A DNA stretch of 43,373 nt from a virus: IMG/VR virus record IMGVR_UViG_3300042453_002500, positions 1 to 43,373 of that record; one strand, written 5' to 3'. Position 1 is the first letter of the stretch, and each line of letters opens with the position of its first letter. Under the pieces are notes generated by a model that was given only the letters and a program-made list of their open reading frames with translations, was not told where the DNA came from and did no database searches. Positions 25,266 to 33,505 of the stretch are shown piece after piece. The position numbers and the translations under genes were made by a program.

Positions 25266-26612
25266 TTATGATTGTCCAGTATTCGTTCCGTAACTTCCAA
25301 ATGTATCCCTAATCAATGTCATTGAAGTATATGAACCTTCAGTATCAAAATGGTGACACAATTCCTTTATCATATATAGACCACTTTGCTCATCATCATA
25401 AGTTTCTCCATCTTCTCTAGAAATCTTAGGAAACTTACAAGTTATAATATCACCAGCTCTTAAATTAGTATTTGAAGGTACGGTCATACTCAAAGTCTGA
25501 GTAAAGAGTATGTTGTATCTCATAATTGCCTGAGATTGATACTTAAACGGGTCTGAGTTTTCTTCTCTAGAAACATCTGGTTCCATAGTACCAATATCTA
25601 AAACCTGTGTCAAAATCCTTGAAGGAGAATCTCCAAGACTTACATTAGAACTACTTGAAATCTTTGGTAGTTGGAGCTCCTGCCCTAAATTATTCACACC
25701 GCTTACATAATTACCTAATCTAAATGTTCCTTGCTCTGGTGGTGTAAATTCAAATGTTAATGGATTGTAAAACATTCTATAACTAGAATAGGTTCCTAGT
25801 CTAAGTTTTTCAATTAGATTTTGATTTCTGTTTGTGGTATACTGTAAAATAGTAAAGTCATTATTTCTTTCATATCCTGTCTGGTTTACGTCAGTGTAGA
25901 CATACTCTGCTTTTGATGTCTGCGAAATTAATTTATCAATTGACCTAAAATTAAATCCATCCTGCGTTTGAAAAAATACATATCCTGCTGTTGCATCTTT
26001 CTTTGAAATATCAGGAACTCCCTTGGATGCCAACCATACTAATACTGTAAATGGTTTTCTAAGATTACCAATAAATCCATACTTATTTTGTGTCTTATCA
26101 ATTTTATCAATCTTGTCCGTCTTTAGATATTCTTTAATGATACTTTCGGCAGAATCACTGATTGATTGACTAGTTGGGAATTTTTTAGGAACTCTTGTGG
26201 TTTCATTTGTAATTGCTTCTCTTGAAACTAGATTAAGTTCAAAGAATTCTCGTTGTGATTCTGAAATAACATTTGTAATACTAGAAACATAAAGATAGTC
26301 TTTCTCGTCGGTTGCAAAATCTAGTCCGGGATTTGTGGCAGAATTACCGGCAATTTTCAAAGAAACTCTCTCACCACCTCTTAAAGGAAGACCATTATAA
26401 ATTGACTGAAATGTTCCTGTTGCATTTCCTTCATTATCCTGTGCCTGAATAGAATCACCGGTATTTCCCACCTGAATCTTTACGGTGATTGTGGGTGAAA
26501 AAATATCTTCATAGTAATCAATAGAAACTGTACCAGTTCTAATATCAACGGTTCTCTTCTGGTCGTTGGATTCTAGTATAAGTTCTTCGTATATTGACTT
26601 TTTAATTGACAT
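25266..26612 (-). CDS. gp27-like baseplate hub protein
   Basis: A 448-residue protein. Residues 1-110 (RTVDIRTGTVSIDYYEDIFSPTITVKIQV, then GGERVSLKI) resemble the first tube-like domain of T4 gp27 and VgrG hubs. A middle segment (150-260: LKTDKI…NLRKPFTVLVWLASKG) and a C-terminal domain follow. It lies directly upstream of the OB-fold spike gene, as gene 27 relates to the gp5 partner in T4. Overlap with the preceding gene is a single base. The hub forms the trimeric ring between tail tube and spike. Similarity to gp27 is judged by eye; length fits (T4 gp27 is 391). Confidence 0.65.
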   Translation of the reverse strand: MSIKKSIYEELILESNDQKRTVDIRTGTVSIDYYEDIFSPTITVKIQVGNTGDSIQAQDNEGNATGTFQSIYNGLPLRGGERVSLKIAGNSATNPGLDFATDEKDYLYVSSITNVISESQREFFELNLVSREAITNETTRVPKKFPTSQSISDSAESIIKEYLKTDKIDKIDKTQNKYGFIGNLRKPFTVLVWLASKGVPDISKKDATAGYVFFQTQDGFNFRSIDKLISQTSKAEYVYTDVNQTGYERNNDFTILQYTTNRNQNLIEKLRLGTYSSYRMFYNPLTFEFTPPEQGTFRLGNYVSGVNNLGQELQLPKISSSSNVSLGDSPSRILTQVLDIGTMEPDVSREENSDPFKYQSQAIMRYNILFTQTLSMTVPSNTNLRAGDIITCKFPKISREDGETYDDEQSGLYMIKELCHHFDTEGSYTSMTLIRDTFGSYGTNTGQS

Positions 26613-28564
26613 TATGTGTATGCTAAGTCTAGTAGAAGTTTCTTTGTGATGAAACTATTTAACGGATTAATTACAATAGGAATCATCATCGCCCCTCCAC
26701 CACCAACAGAGACTTGTGGTTGTGGTGCAGGAGGTTCTTCTTCTATGATAACAACACTAGGTCCTGCTGGTCGTTGTGCTAATTGCTGAGATGCTTGTCG
26801 TCTCTGTTGAGTTCCTGGTGATGTTATTTGTGCTGGTGTTGGTCTGGGTGTAGCAACTTGTGCTGGTGCAGGACTAAATGATCCTTGATTTGGAGAGTTT
26901 GTAAGCAAAAGAACTGAAACATACGCAGAAGGATCTCCAGATCCTCCATAATCTGAGCGACCTTTTATAGTATCATATTCAAAGTGTATGTGTGGTCCTG
27001 TTGCTCTTCCAGATTGACCAACTCTGGCAAATGATGTTCCTGCTTTAATTCTACCAGATTTGATTAAAACAGCACTTAAATGCGACATTCTCAATTGAAC
27101 TTTGAGTTGAGGAACCCAAACATCTATTAGTAATCCATATCTACCATAGGTTCCAGTAGCAACCACCTCACAATCATATCGTAATGCAATATATGTTCCC
27201 AAAGGAGCCGCAATATCCAATCCTTTATGTGTTCCACCTCTAGAACCATAAAGGTCCGTAATTACTATGTTATTAACACCTCTTCCAATAGTTGGCATAT
27301 CATTTACCTTAAATCTTTTTCCAGGTTGTATTGGTGCTGGAGTAGATGATGCCGCTGTTGTTTGTGCTGATGACGTTTGTGCTGGTTTTGGTGTTGATTG
27401 TTGCTGCGGTGTTCCTAATGATTTTTGATATACTGCCTGAATAGACTTTAATCCTTTAGTTGGTTGATCTAATCCAATAGTTTTTCCTGGAAATGAAGCC
27501 CATTGTCTTCCTAATAAAGCGGAAACTTTAGGACTCATACCTTCTTTAGATAACAATTCCTGAGTTACGCCATATTCTCTAGCTAACTCTATAGCGGCTT
27601 TATCCTGATTTTCTGGACTAAAATCCTTCAACCCAAGTCTTTTAGCAAGAGAATCCCAAGTTGTGGATAAAAATTGATATCTTCCTGCAGCATCAGAAGC
27701 ATATCCATTACTACGTTGAATTTTTCTGGGATGATCTTTATATCCGCTAAATTGTTTCCCAGTAAACATAGTATTATAACCATTATTTGGATAATTTTGC
27801 GTTCCTTCAGCAAAAGCAATAGAGTCCAACATAGACTTCTGCTCTTTTGTTCCACTTCTAGAAGAACTAGAACCAGAAGGTTGCTCTTGCATACTCTCAT
27901 TTTCATATTGAGTTCCAAAAGGAGCAGCATCTTCTCCACTTACAACTCCTTCTCCAAGAGATGTTGTGAGTAACTTAAATCCTTCATCAAACTGACTTTG
28001 CATATCATCAAAAGTACCGCCCAAATCTTTTAAGGCACTTTCAACTCTTCCCTTACTATCGGTAAAATCAAAGGTTAGAATATTTTTACCAACGGCACCA
28101 AGGAGATTTCCGAATCCTCTAAACAATTTTATGGTATTATCAAAAAATCCAGTTACAATAGTATAAAGTCTTTGTATTCTGGCAATTAATTCTTGTGCCA
28201 TCGTGATAATTGATGGCAAATTAGTAAGCAACCAACCAACTAATAGTGTTCCCAAGAAGTCCATAATTCTTCCCAGAAATCCTTTGGCACTTGAGGCAAT
28301 TACCTTTGCCTGCCTCTTAACAGCACCACCAATACTTGATGCCTCTAAAAGGTCTTCTTTATTTTTTCTTCTTTCTTCTTCTTTTCTTCTTTGAGAAAGT
28401 ATGTAATTCCTCGCAATTGATTCTCTTTTTACTTTTGTTTTTTTCAGCACAACCTCATTCAGGTTTTCACTATTCTTTCTCAGTCCAGAGAATGAATCTT
28501 TTATGGACTTAATTCCAGAACGAATATTAAGTAAACTTTTGGATGGTTTTACTGCTACTGCCAT
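26612..28564 (-). CDS. Tail-associated peptidoglycan hydrolase with lysozyme-like and M23 peptidase domains
   Basis: A 650-residue protein. Residues 40-75 are a charged coiled coil (RRKEEERRKNKEDLLEA). Residues about 95-125 are hydrophobic (FLGRIMDFLGTLLVGWLL). A lysozyme-like domain lies near 245-375, with IAFAEGT, FTGKQFSGYKDHPR and GRYQFLSTTWD, related to the lambda-endolysin type. A Pro/Ala/Gln-rich linker follows, then an M23 zinc metallopeptidase near 430-545 with HKGLDIAAP (first metal His and Asp) and HIHFE (second metal His). One enzyme would cut the glycan, the other the peptide. This is rare within one structural protein. It likely acts as the tail opens a path through the cell wall. 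Confidence 0.85.
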   Translation of the reverse strand: MAVAVKPSKSLLNIRSGIKSIKDSFSGLRKNSENLNEVVLKKTKVKRESIARNYILSQRRKEEERRKNKEDLLEASSIGGAVKRQAKVIASSAKGFLGRIMDFLGTLLVGWLLTNLPSIITMAQELIARIQRLYTIVTGFFDNTIKLFRGFGNLLGAVGKNILTFDFTDSKGRVESALKDLGGTFDDMQSQFDEGFKLLTTSLGEGVVSGEDAAPFGTQYENESMQEQPSGSSSSRSGTKEQKSMLDSIAFAEGTQNYPNNGYNTMFTGKQFSGYKDHPRKIQRSNGYASDAAGRYQFLSTTWDSLAKRLGLKDFSPENQDKAAIELAREYGVTQELLSKEGMSPKVSALLGRQWASFPGKTIGLDQPTKGLKSIQAVYQKSLGTPQQQSTPKPAQTSSAQTTAASSTPAPIQPGKRFKVNDMPTIGRGVNNIVITDLYGSRGGTHKGLDIAAPLGTYIALRYDCEVVATGTYGRYGLLIDVWVPQLKVQLRMSHLSAVLIKSGRIKAGTSFARVGQSGRATGPHIHFEYDTIKGRSDYGGSGDPSAYVSVLLLTNSPNQGSFSPAPAQVATPRPTPAQITSPGTQQRRQASQQLAQRPAGPSVVIIEEEPPAPQPQVSVGGGGAMMIPIVINPLNSFITKKLLLDLAYT

Positions 28565-28565
28565 C

Positions 28566-30257
28566 TTATGTCACCACATTATAATTTACTTGTGAGTAGA
28601 GCACATAGAAATTATCTGGATTTGATGCTGATATTGATGGAACTTGATTTACGGGTCCGCCAGTAGGAGCGGCACCCGACCTTTGTTGTGCAGAAGACCC
28701 AACTCTTCTGTAAATTACATTTGGTGCGGGAGCGGGTGCTGGACCAACATTAACTTGAGTAGAAATCCTCTCAGTCTGTGCTGGTAGTGGTTTTATATTT
28801 ACCTGAGTTGATTGAGATGAAACCTGTCTATTATCCTCTGGTGTTATATTAACTTCTCCATATTGTGGTGCCTGAGTGAAATCAATTGAATTTGCCTGTG
28901 CCTTTAGATCACTCATTTGCTGCTCAAATGGTTTATCGTTAATAGCAGTAGTTGGTTCAGATTTTGCAGATGATGGTATTACTGGGCTTTGTGGTTTTAC
29001 TGCAGTAGTTGTTGTCTTTGTTGGTGCTGGAGAAGTTGCTGATGGTGTTTGTGGTTTATTATCAGTTCCGCCTGCTATTCTTGTTCCCTCAAGAGCCAAT
29101 CTTCCAAGAGTTCCTGCCCAACCAAAAGGTCCAGGAAGCATTCCAATAGTATTTAAAGCACCTCCAAGAGGGTCTCCTCTAGAAAAATCATATAAAGCAG
29201 CACCTCCGGAAATAATTGCTCCTAATCCAGGAACAAATCTTCCTGCTGTTTTCGCAGTTGCCTTAGCGGCATCATCTGCAACAGCGGCACCAGCCCGAGC
29301 AGCTGGAGCAGCGGCACGAGCAGCATCATCAACAGAACCGGCAGCAGGAGTTGCAGGTGTTGGTGCTTTTGTTCCTTTTCCTGTTATTACTGCTGCTCCA
29401 GCCTTTGCTGTTGAAACTATTGCACTTCCAGCACTCTTCAAAAGAGCTCCAAGTGCTCCAAAAAATCTACCAATTGTATTCTTAAGCAACCATCCCCCAA
29501 TTTTAAGAGATAGTCTTGTAATGGTTCCGGCAATGGCAAAAAATCCACCATTTAATAGGAATAACGTTGCGGCACCAATTCCCAGAGCCTTTAGAACATT
29601 ATCTCTAATTTCTATTAATTTTTTGCCATTATCCTCAGATAATGCTCTAAGAGTTTCAATTCCTTGATTGGTCAACCATCCGAGCAATAATGTTCCAAAG
29701 AACTGTGATAATCTACTTAGAATAGATTGTGTTTTTTGTGCAATTGCCTGAACCGGAGCAATTAATGCATTTTGTATTGCTTTTTCTAAAAGACTTTCTC
29801 TACCTGCTCTTAATCCTAATTCTGTTGCTCTTCTTTGCTCTTCGTTTTCTTGCTTTATACGATTCTGTTCTAGAACACTATCGGCATTGATTGCCTTTGC
29901 AACGTTATTTAAAGAAGAATTAAACCCAGTAACTTCACCCCTTAAACTTCCTACTAGTTCTTGAACTCCATTTACGGTTTGGGTCTGAATGAAGATTACT
30001 TTATTTAAATTAGCAACCTCAGAACTTAAGGTATTAACCTGCTGTTGTACGGAAGTTATTGATGATGATTGAGACTTTACAATTGCCAGAGTCTCTGGAT
30101 CTGATTTTTTACTAATTGGAACAAGTGCTCCACCTCCACCAAAAATATTTGATGAAACTTTACTTCTTTTGAACAGTGCCTTTCTTTTTTCCGCAGACAA
30201 ATAGGACCCTGATATAGGATCTACCCCACTTTGAGCTATTTGTGCTAAATCAGCCAT
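28566..30257 (-). CDS. Tape-measure-like hub protein with membrane-type segments
   Basis: A 563-residue protein. Residues 60-130 form a coiled coil (VQQQVNTLSSEVANLNKVIF). The segment near 180-200 (LSRLSQFFGTLLLGWLTNQG) is close to LGTLLVGWL in the preceding gene. A second hydrophobic stretch is near 225-250 (AATLFLLNGGFFAIAGTITRL). A long Ala/Thr/Pro-rich tail follows (290-520). Its place after the gp26/gp51-like chaperones and before the hub genes is that of a tape-measure gene, such as lambda H or T4 gp29. This assignment is by position and composition. ATG overlaps the stop of the gp51-like frame by 8 bases. Confidence 0.6.
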   Translation of the reverse strand: MADLAQIAQSGVDPISGSYLSAEKRKALFKRSKVSSNIFGGGGALVPISKKSDPETLAIVKSQSSSITSVQQQVNTLSSEVANLNKVIFIQTQTVNGVQELVGSLRGEVTGFNSSLNNVAKAINADSVLEQNRIKQENEEQRRATELGLRAGRESLLEKAIQNALIAPVQAIAQKTQSILSRLSQFFGTLLLGWLTNQGIETLRALSEDNGKKLIEIRDNVLKALGIGAATLFLLNGGFFAIAGTITRLSLKIGGWLLKNTIGRFFGALGALLKSAGSAIVSTAKAGAAVITGKGTKAPTPATPAAGSVDDAARAAAPAARAGAAVADDAAKATAKTAGRFVPGLGAIISGGAALYDFSRGDPLGGALNTIGMLPGPFGWAGTLGRLALEGTRIAGGTDNKPQTPSATSPAPTKTTTTAVKPQSPVIPSSAKSEPTTAINDKPFEQQMSDLKAQANSIDFTQAPQYGEVNITPEDNRQVSSQSTQVNIKPLPAQTERISTQVNVGPAPAPAPNVIYRRVGSSAQQRSGAAPTGGPVNQVPSISASNPDNFYVLYSQVNYNVVT

Positions 30258-30423
30258 TTGCTTGATTCTTTAGGTTTTCTTCTTCAATATAATTTTGTAG
30301 GAGAGTTATGTATATTTCCCTTTCCCAAGGAATCATATCTTCTAGTTCAGTCAAAGAGTATTTATGATGCTGCATCAGAGCAAAGTTTGTCTTATAGTAT
30401 GACGCAAGATCAGTATGCGCCAT
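30250..30423 (-). CDS. gp51-like small frame; probable -1 frameshift extension of the gp26-like protein
   Basis: A 57-codon frame (MAHTDLASYYKTNFAL…SLTELEDMIPWEREIYIT) with no good ribosome-binding site of its own. The motif (hydrophobic)TELEDMIPWEREIYI resembles the C-terminal segment of T4 gp26/gp51 family proteins as I recall it. Its ATG lies inside the 10-bp hairpin that follows the T TTT TTC slippery site of the gp26-like gene, and it is in the -1 frame. It is thus likely made mainly as a tail of the 298-residue fusion (238 + RVG + 57). It overlaps the tape-measure-like gene start by 8 bases. A separate start at the ATG cannot be excluded. Confidence 0.7.
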   Translation of the reverse strand: MAHTDLASYYKTNFALMQHHKYSLTELEDMIPWEREIYITLLQNYIEEENLKNQANG

Positions 30424-30438
30424 ACCTACACGAAAAAA
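30397..30438 (-). promoter_or_regulatory. -1 programmed frameshift signal (T TTT TTC + hairpin)
   Basis: The slippery heptamer T TTT TTC is at 30432-30438 in the correct phase (the last T of the GCT codon, then TTT TTC). It is followed by a 6-base spacer GTGTAG (which contains the zero-frame stop TAG at 30426-30428) and then a 10-bp stem (30416-30425 with 30397-30406, one G-T pair) closing a 9-base loop. All three parts match the classic -1 signal. A -1 shift continues into the 57-codon frame. Confidence 0.8.
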
Positions 30439-31145
30439 GCTGAAAGACCCTCCAATACAACTTCACTTTCCACGCCAGTCTTTGGATTTTTAACTTTAAT
30501 AGTATGAGAAAGTTTAGGCATAGTCTCAAAGAACTTTTCAACTTCTTTGAATTGCTTGGAACTTAACTGCTCTACGAATTCTAGCAGTTCTTTTTTAGTA
30601 GAATCACTTGCTGTCCAAGATTCTTCTTCCGAATAAATTTGATCAATACAGGATATAATTAAATCAAAAGTATCATCAACACTTACACCATCACCAGAAT
30701 CAAAATTATTCTTAATGAATTCTGTCATAGATGGATATCTCATTCTCAAAGTCAGAGTATCATCTAACTTAATATCACGAGAATGTTTTGGATCAACCTC
30801 AACAGTAATTTCATCTAGATTAATACTCATCGGAACCTGAGTTGTTTCATCATCAGGACAAGTGATTAAAACATCAACAGTTTCTCCAACTGACTTACCT
30901 CTGATATTGAGAAACAAATACTCAATATCAAATGTGGATAAGTCTTCTACTTTAACACCTTTGCTTAAAATGCAATTTGAAATAACATTCTTAACTGCAT
31001 TTGCAATTTGCTTAGAATCTTCACTTTCCAAGGCAATAATCAGAATTTTTTCTTCTTTAACCAGAAATGGTCTATATCTAATTTTCTTTTTTAATGATGG
31101 AATTTCCAACTCATAAATTGGAGTTGCAATCTTTGGTAAAGGCAT
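30426..31145 (-). CDS. gp26: gp26-like baseplate hub assembly protein (T4_baseplate family)
   Basis: A 239-residue protein (MPLPKIATPIYELEIPSLKKKIRYRPFLVKEEKILIIALES). This opening and the later LRMRYPSMTEFIKNNFD are typical of the cyanophage gp26/gp51-type hub assembly proteins (Pfam T4_baseplate family). It probably helps assemble the baseplate hub or tail tube together with the 57-codon -1 frame. It ends AFFV with the slippery site T TTT TTC at the two Phe codons. A 7/8 late promoter (TCTAAATA, 31172-31179) and an AGGA ribosome-binding site lie before it. Confidence 0.8.
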   Translation of the reverse strand: MPLPKIATPIYELEIPSLKKKIRYRPFLVKEEKILIIALESEDSKQIANAVKNVISNCILSKGVKVEDLSTFDIEYLFLNIRGKSVGETVDVLITCPDDETTQVPMSINLDEITVEVDPKHSRDIKLDDTLTLRMRYPSMTEFIKNNFDSGDGVSVDDTFDLIISCIDQIYSEEESWTASDSTKKELLEFVEQLSSKQFKEVEKFFETMPKLSHTIKVKNPKTGVESEVVLEGLSAFFV

Positions 31146-31171
31146 AATATCCTATAAAGTTCAGTTAAAAT

Positions 31172-31179
31172 TATTTAGA
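31172..31179 (-). promoter_or_regulatory. Late promoter-like TCTAAATA
   Basis: Matches 7 of 8 bases, about 27 bases before the gp26-like start. Confidence 0.5.
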
Positions 31180-31183
31180 CGAC

Positions 31184-31954
31184 TTAGGCAACCCCAACTG
31201 GTCTTGGGTCATCTAGTCTGCCAGTACCAAGATTGAGATTTCTATTAATCAACTCATCTCTTCCTGTTGCAAGTCTATTTTGTCTATTTACTTGATTTAT
31301 AGTGCTGTTGACAACAGTATTAGAAACTTTATTATTGTCATCATTTCGGTTAAAATCCAAACTTAGTGTTCTGCCACAAACATATCTTTCATAATTAAAT
31401 GTGGCACTCATTTTCAATATATCAGAACCATTATACTGAACTGGTACTGAATTTAAAGAAAGTGGAAATAGTCCGAAAAAATTATACTCAATTTCTACAT
31501 TATAATCTCTATCAAACTTAATAATTTTAGTCATATCACTCTTATAATCTCTTGGATATCTCATTCTAAAGTAATATCCGTCTCTTGATGGATTTTCATT
31601 AGAACCACTAGCAATAAACTCCATCCAGTGCTCTATAAATTTTAAAGTGGTATAATTACTATCAACATAAAACTCTAGACCAATTTCTGTAAAGATTCTA
31701 CGATGAGCAACTCTTTCGTTTACTCCCGTATAGTTATTGGTAATATCTGCGGTTGCTAGTGTGGTTCCTGGTAGTGATGCCGAAAAACAAAGTAGTCCGG
31801 CATCATTAGCAATAAATAATGGGTTAACACCTCTTATTGCAAGATGTGATAAAAGCGGACCGGGCAAACCACCAAATATGACCTGAAAGTGAGAACTCTG
31901 AGCCAGATTCGTAAATAGTGGTTTAAAGTCGGATATTCTGCGGATACTAGGCAC
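31184..31954 (-). CDS. Baseplate tail-tube initiator, gp54/gp19-like
   Basis: A 256-residue protein. FKPLFTNLAQSSHFQVIFGGLP (two parts, residues 10-30), LCFSASLPGTTL (near 55-66) and RRIFTEIGLEFYVD (near 84-98) follow the pattern of the phage tail-tube fold (gp19/gp48/gp54: SxxFxVxI, CxxASLPG, RxIxxDIxxxFY). With gp48 and gp53 encoded on the other side, gp54 is the missing junction protein and the most likely identity. The C-terminus (200-256) is Asn/Arg-rich and disordered-looking. The start is preceded by a 7/8 late promoter at 31989-31996. Confidence 0.65.
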   Translation of the reverse strand: MPSIRRISDFKPLFTNLAQSSHFQVIFGGLPGPLLSHLAIRGVNPLFIANDAGLLCFSASLPGTTLATADITNNYTGVNERVAHRRIFTEIGLEFYVDSNYTTLKFIEHWMEFIASGSNENPSRDGYYFRMRYPRDYKSDMTKIIKFDRDYNVEIEYNFFGLFPLSLNSVPVQYNGSDILKMSATFNYERYVCGRTLSLDFNRNDDNNKVSNTVVNSTINQVNRQNRLATGRDELINRNLNLGTGRLDDPRPVGVA

Positions 31955-31988
31955 TCTAAATACCTTTTATGAGTCTTATTAGTATAAG

Positions 31989-31996
31989 TATTTAGA
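31989..31996 (-). promoter_or_regulatory. Late promoter-like TCTAAATA for gp54-like gene
   Basis: Matches 7 of 8 bases and continues CTTAT, as do the elements at 36863 and 36931. It is 35 bases before the 31954 start and faces away from the plus-strand late promoter at 32021. Confidence 0.5.
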
Positions 31997-32020
31997 TGTC
32001 TTATAAGGGAAATTAATTAC

Positions 32021-32028
32021 TATAAATA
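32021..32028 (+). promoter_or_regulatory. T4-type late promoter (TATAAATA) for the plus-strand block
   Basis: Perfect match, 25 bases before the ATG at 32053. It would serve the endonuclease, gp4, unknown, gp48 and gp53 genes. AGGGAGA follows as part of the leader. Confidence 0.75.
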
Positions 32029-32052
32029 TAAGGGAGACCTAACATAAAGATA

Positions 32053-32706
32053 ATGTTTGTATATCAAATAGTCAATAAAATTAATAATAAAAAATATATT
32101 GGAATAACATCTAGATCATTAGAAAAAAGATTTAAAGAACATAAGAAGCATTTAAATTGTGGAATAGCGGCAGCAATTATAAAATATGGGGAGGATAATT
32201 TTTATATTGAAAAATTAGAAGAGTGTAGTAATTGGGAAGATTTATTGGAAAAAGAAAAATTATGGATTAATAAAATTAGTCCTGAATATAACAAAACATT
32301 AGGTGGGGAAGGACTATTTGGATTTAATCACTCAGAGGAAACTAAAAGCAAAATAAGTTTAAAAAATAAAGGAAAACCTGCTTCCGATCCTAAAGGTGAT
32401 AAATTAAAAGAATATCGAGAATTATATGGAAATTTTTGGACTGGAAAAAACCATACAGAAGAATATAAAAAATTAAAGTCTATAGATAGATTAAATTATT
32501 ATCAAACTGAAAAAGGAAAACAACAAAAGGAGCAAATATCCAAAACACTAAAAGAAAAAAATATAAAACCACCTGAATGGGCTTTGGGCAAAAACAAAAA
32601 TACCAGGTGGTGGAACAATGGAACAACAAATAAAAGATCTACTGAAAGTCCAGGAGATGATTATGAATTAGGCAGAATTAAGGGTCGGTGGAAGTGGTCT
32701 AAATGA
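32053..32706 (+). CDS. GIY-YIG endonuclease (Seg-like)
   Basis: A 217-residue mobile endonuclease. The GIY-YIG core is VYQIVNKINNKKYIGITSRS (the first motif reads YQI in place of GIY). R at RFKEH and the E in LEKEKLWI support the catalytic core. NUMOD3-type DNA-binding repeats follow: GFNHSEETKSKISLKNKGK near 95-115 and GKNHTEEYKKLK near 140-152. The C-terminus (WWNNGTTNKRSTESP…GRIKGRW) has the W-NNG module also seen in the 38891 endonuclease. It overlaps the start of gp4 (ATGA), so it is coupled to a head gene. Confidence 0.88.
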   Translation: MFVYQIVNKINNKKYIGITSRSLEKRFKEHKKHLNCGIAAAIIKYGEDNFYIEKLEECSNWEDLLEKEKLWINKISPEYNKTLGGEGLFGFNHSEETKSKISLKNKGKPASDPKGDKLKEYRELYGNFWTGKNHTEEYKKLKSIDRLNYYQTEKGKQQKEQISKTLKEKNIKPPEWALGKNKNTRWWNNGTTNKRSTESPGDDYELGRIKGRWKWSK

Positions 32707-33152
32707 AAAATTTTTTACAAGGAAAATATAAACCGAAATTTCCAGAAAAGTATAAAGGAAATCCTTGTGAAATATATTATAGATCTAGTTGGGAATTGAA
32801 GTTTCTAAAATATTGTGATACGAATGAAAATATTTTAGAGTATGCTTCCGAAGAACTTGCAATTCCTTATCGTTCTCCCGTAGATGGCAAAGTTCATAGA
32901 TATTTTCCAGATGCTTATATAAAGGTCAAAGAACCAGATGGTAGTATTAAGAAATATCTGATTGAAATTAAACCCTATAAGCAAACGATGCCACCGGCAA
33001 AACCAAAAAGGCAGACCAAAGGATACATCTATGAAGCTTATGAGTATGCCAAAAACCAATCAAAGTGGGAAGCAGCAAGAGAATACTGCAAAGATAGGGG
33101 ATGGATATTCAAAGTGATCACGGAACACGAATTAGGCATTTCTAAAAAATGA
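32703..33152 (+). CDS. gp4: Head completion nuclease-like protein gp4
   Basis: A 149-residue homologue of T4 gp4 (gp50/65), needed to complete filled heads and joined to tails. The PD-(D/E)XK-like residues are visible: E31 (SSWELKF), D70 (RYFPDAY), E88 and K90 (LIEIKPYK). The length matches T4 gp4 (about 150). It starts inside the endonuclease stop codon and overlaps the next gene by four bases, so the order endonuclease-gp4-unknown-gp48-gp53 is a polycistronic late unit. Confidence 0.9.
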   Translation: MKNFLQGKYKPKFPEKYKGNPCEIYYRSSWELKFLKYCDTNENILEYASEELAIPYRSPVDGKVHRYFPDAYIKVKEPDGSIKKYLIEIKPYKQTMPPAKPKRQTKGYIYEAYEYAKNQSKWEAAREYCKDRGWIFKVITEHELGISKK

Positions 33153-33496
33153 ACCGCATCAAACCCCTGCTTAAAAACTTATACGGAACAGAAAATGCGG
33201 AGGATTTGATGTTAGAAATACTTGATGTATTAAAACAAACAACTACTTCTCCAGAGGCAGGTAATTTTTATACTTTTGTTTATAGACCGAAGACTCCTCG
33301 TGTAAGATATGATGCACATCCTCTGGTTGCCGTTACAAATGTTTATTCTTGGGGATTTAGTGGTATTAACTTTCATTGGGGGGAACAGAGACAATATACC
33401 TTTGAAGAAGTGATTGGACCCCTACATATTGTGGATAAAAATGAAGTTGGTGATTTAAGAAGAATACCTTTCGGACAAATCAAGATAAATAACTAA
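33149..33496 (+). CDS. Conserved hypothetical protein of the baseplate block
   Basis: A 115-residue protein. YTFVYRPKTPRVRYDAHPLVAVTNVYSWGFSGINFHWG (residues about 42-78) is a conserved-looking compact beta region, and QRQYTFEEVIGPLHIV follows. Its place between gp4 and gp48 is common in cyanophages. I cannot name the function; a tail or head completion role is inferred only from the neighbours. It overlaps gp4's stop by four bases. Confidence 0.75.
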   Translation: MNRIKPLLKNLYGTENAEDLMLEILDVLKQTTTSPEAGNFYTFVYRPKTPRVRYDAHPLVAVTNVYSWGFSGINFHWGEQRQYTFEEVIGPLHIVDKNEVGDLRRIPFGQIKINN

Positions 33497-33505
33497 AAAA
33501 GATAA

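Noticed and set aside
28876-29667. 263-codon plus-strand frame, Ala/Pro-rich
   Set aside because: It is the antisense of the Ala/Thr/Pro-rich tape-measure-like gene and has no start signal or family match.
30258-30443. Plus-strand 61-codon frame beside the gp26-like gene
   Set aside because: It is antisense to the 57-codon gp51-like frame and the frameshift hairpin.
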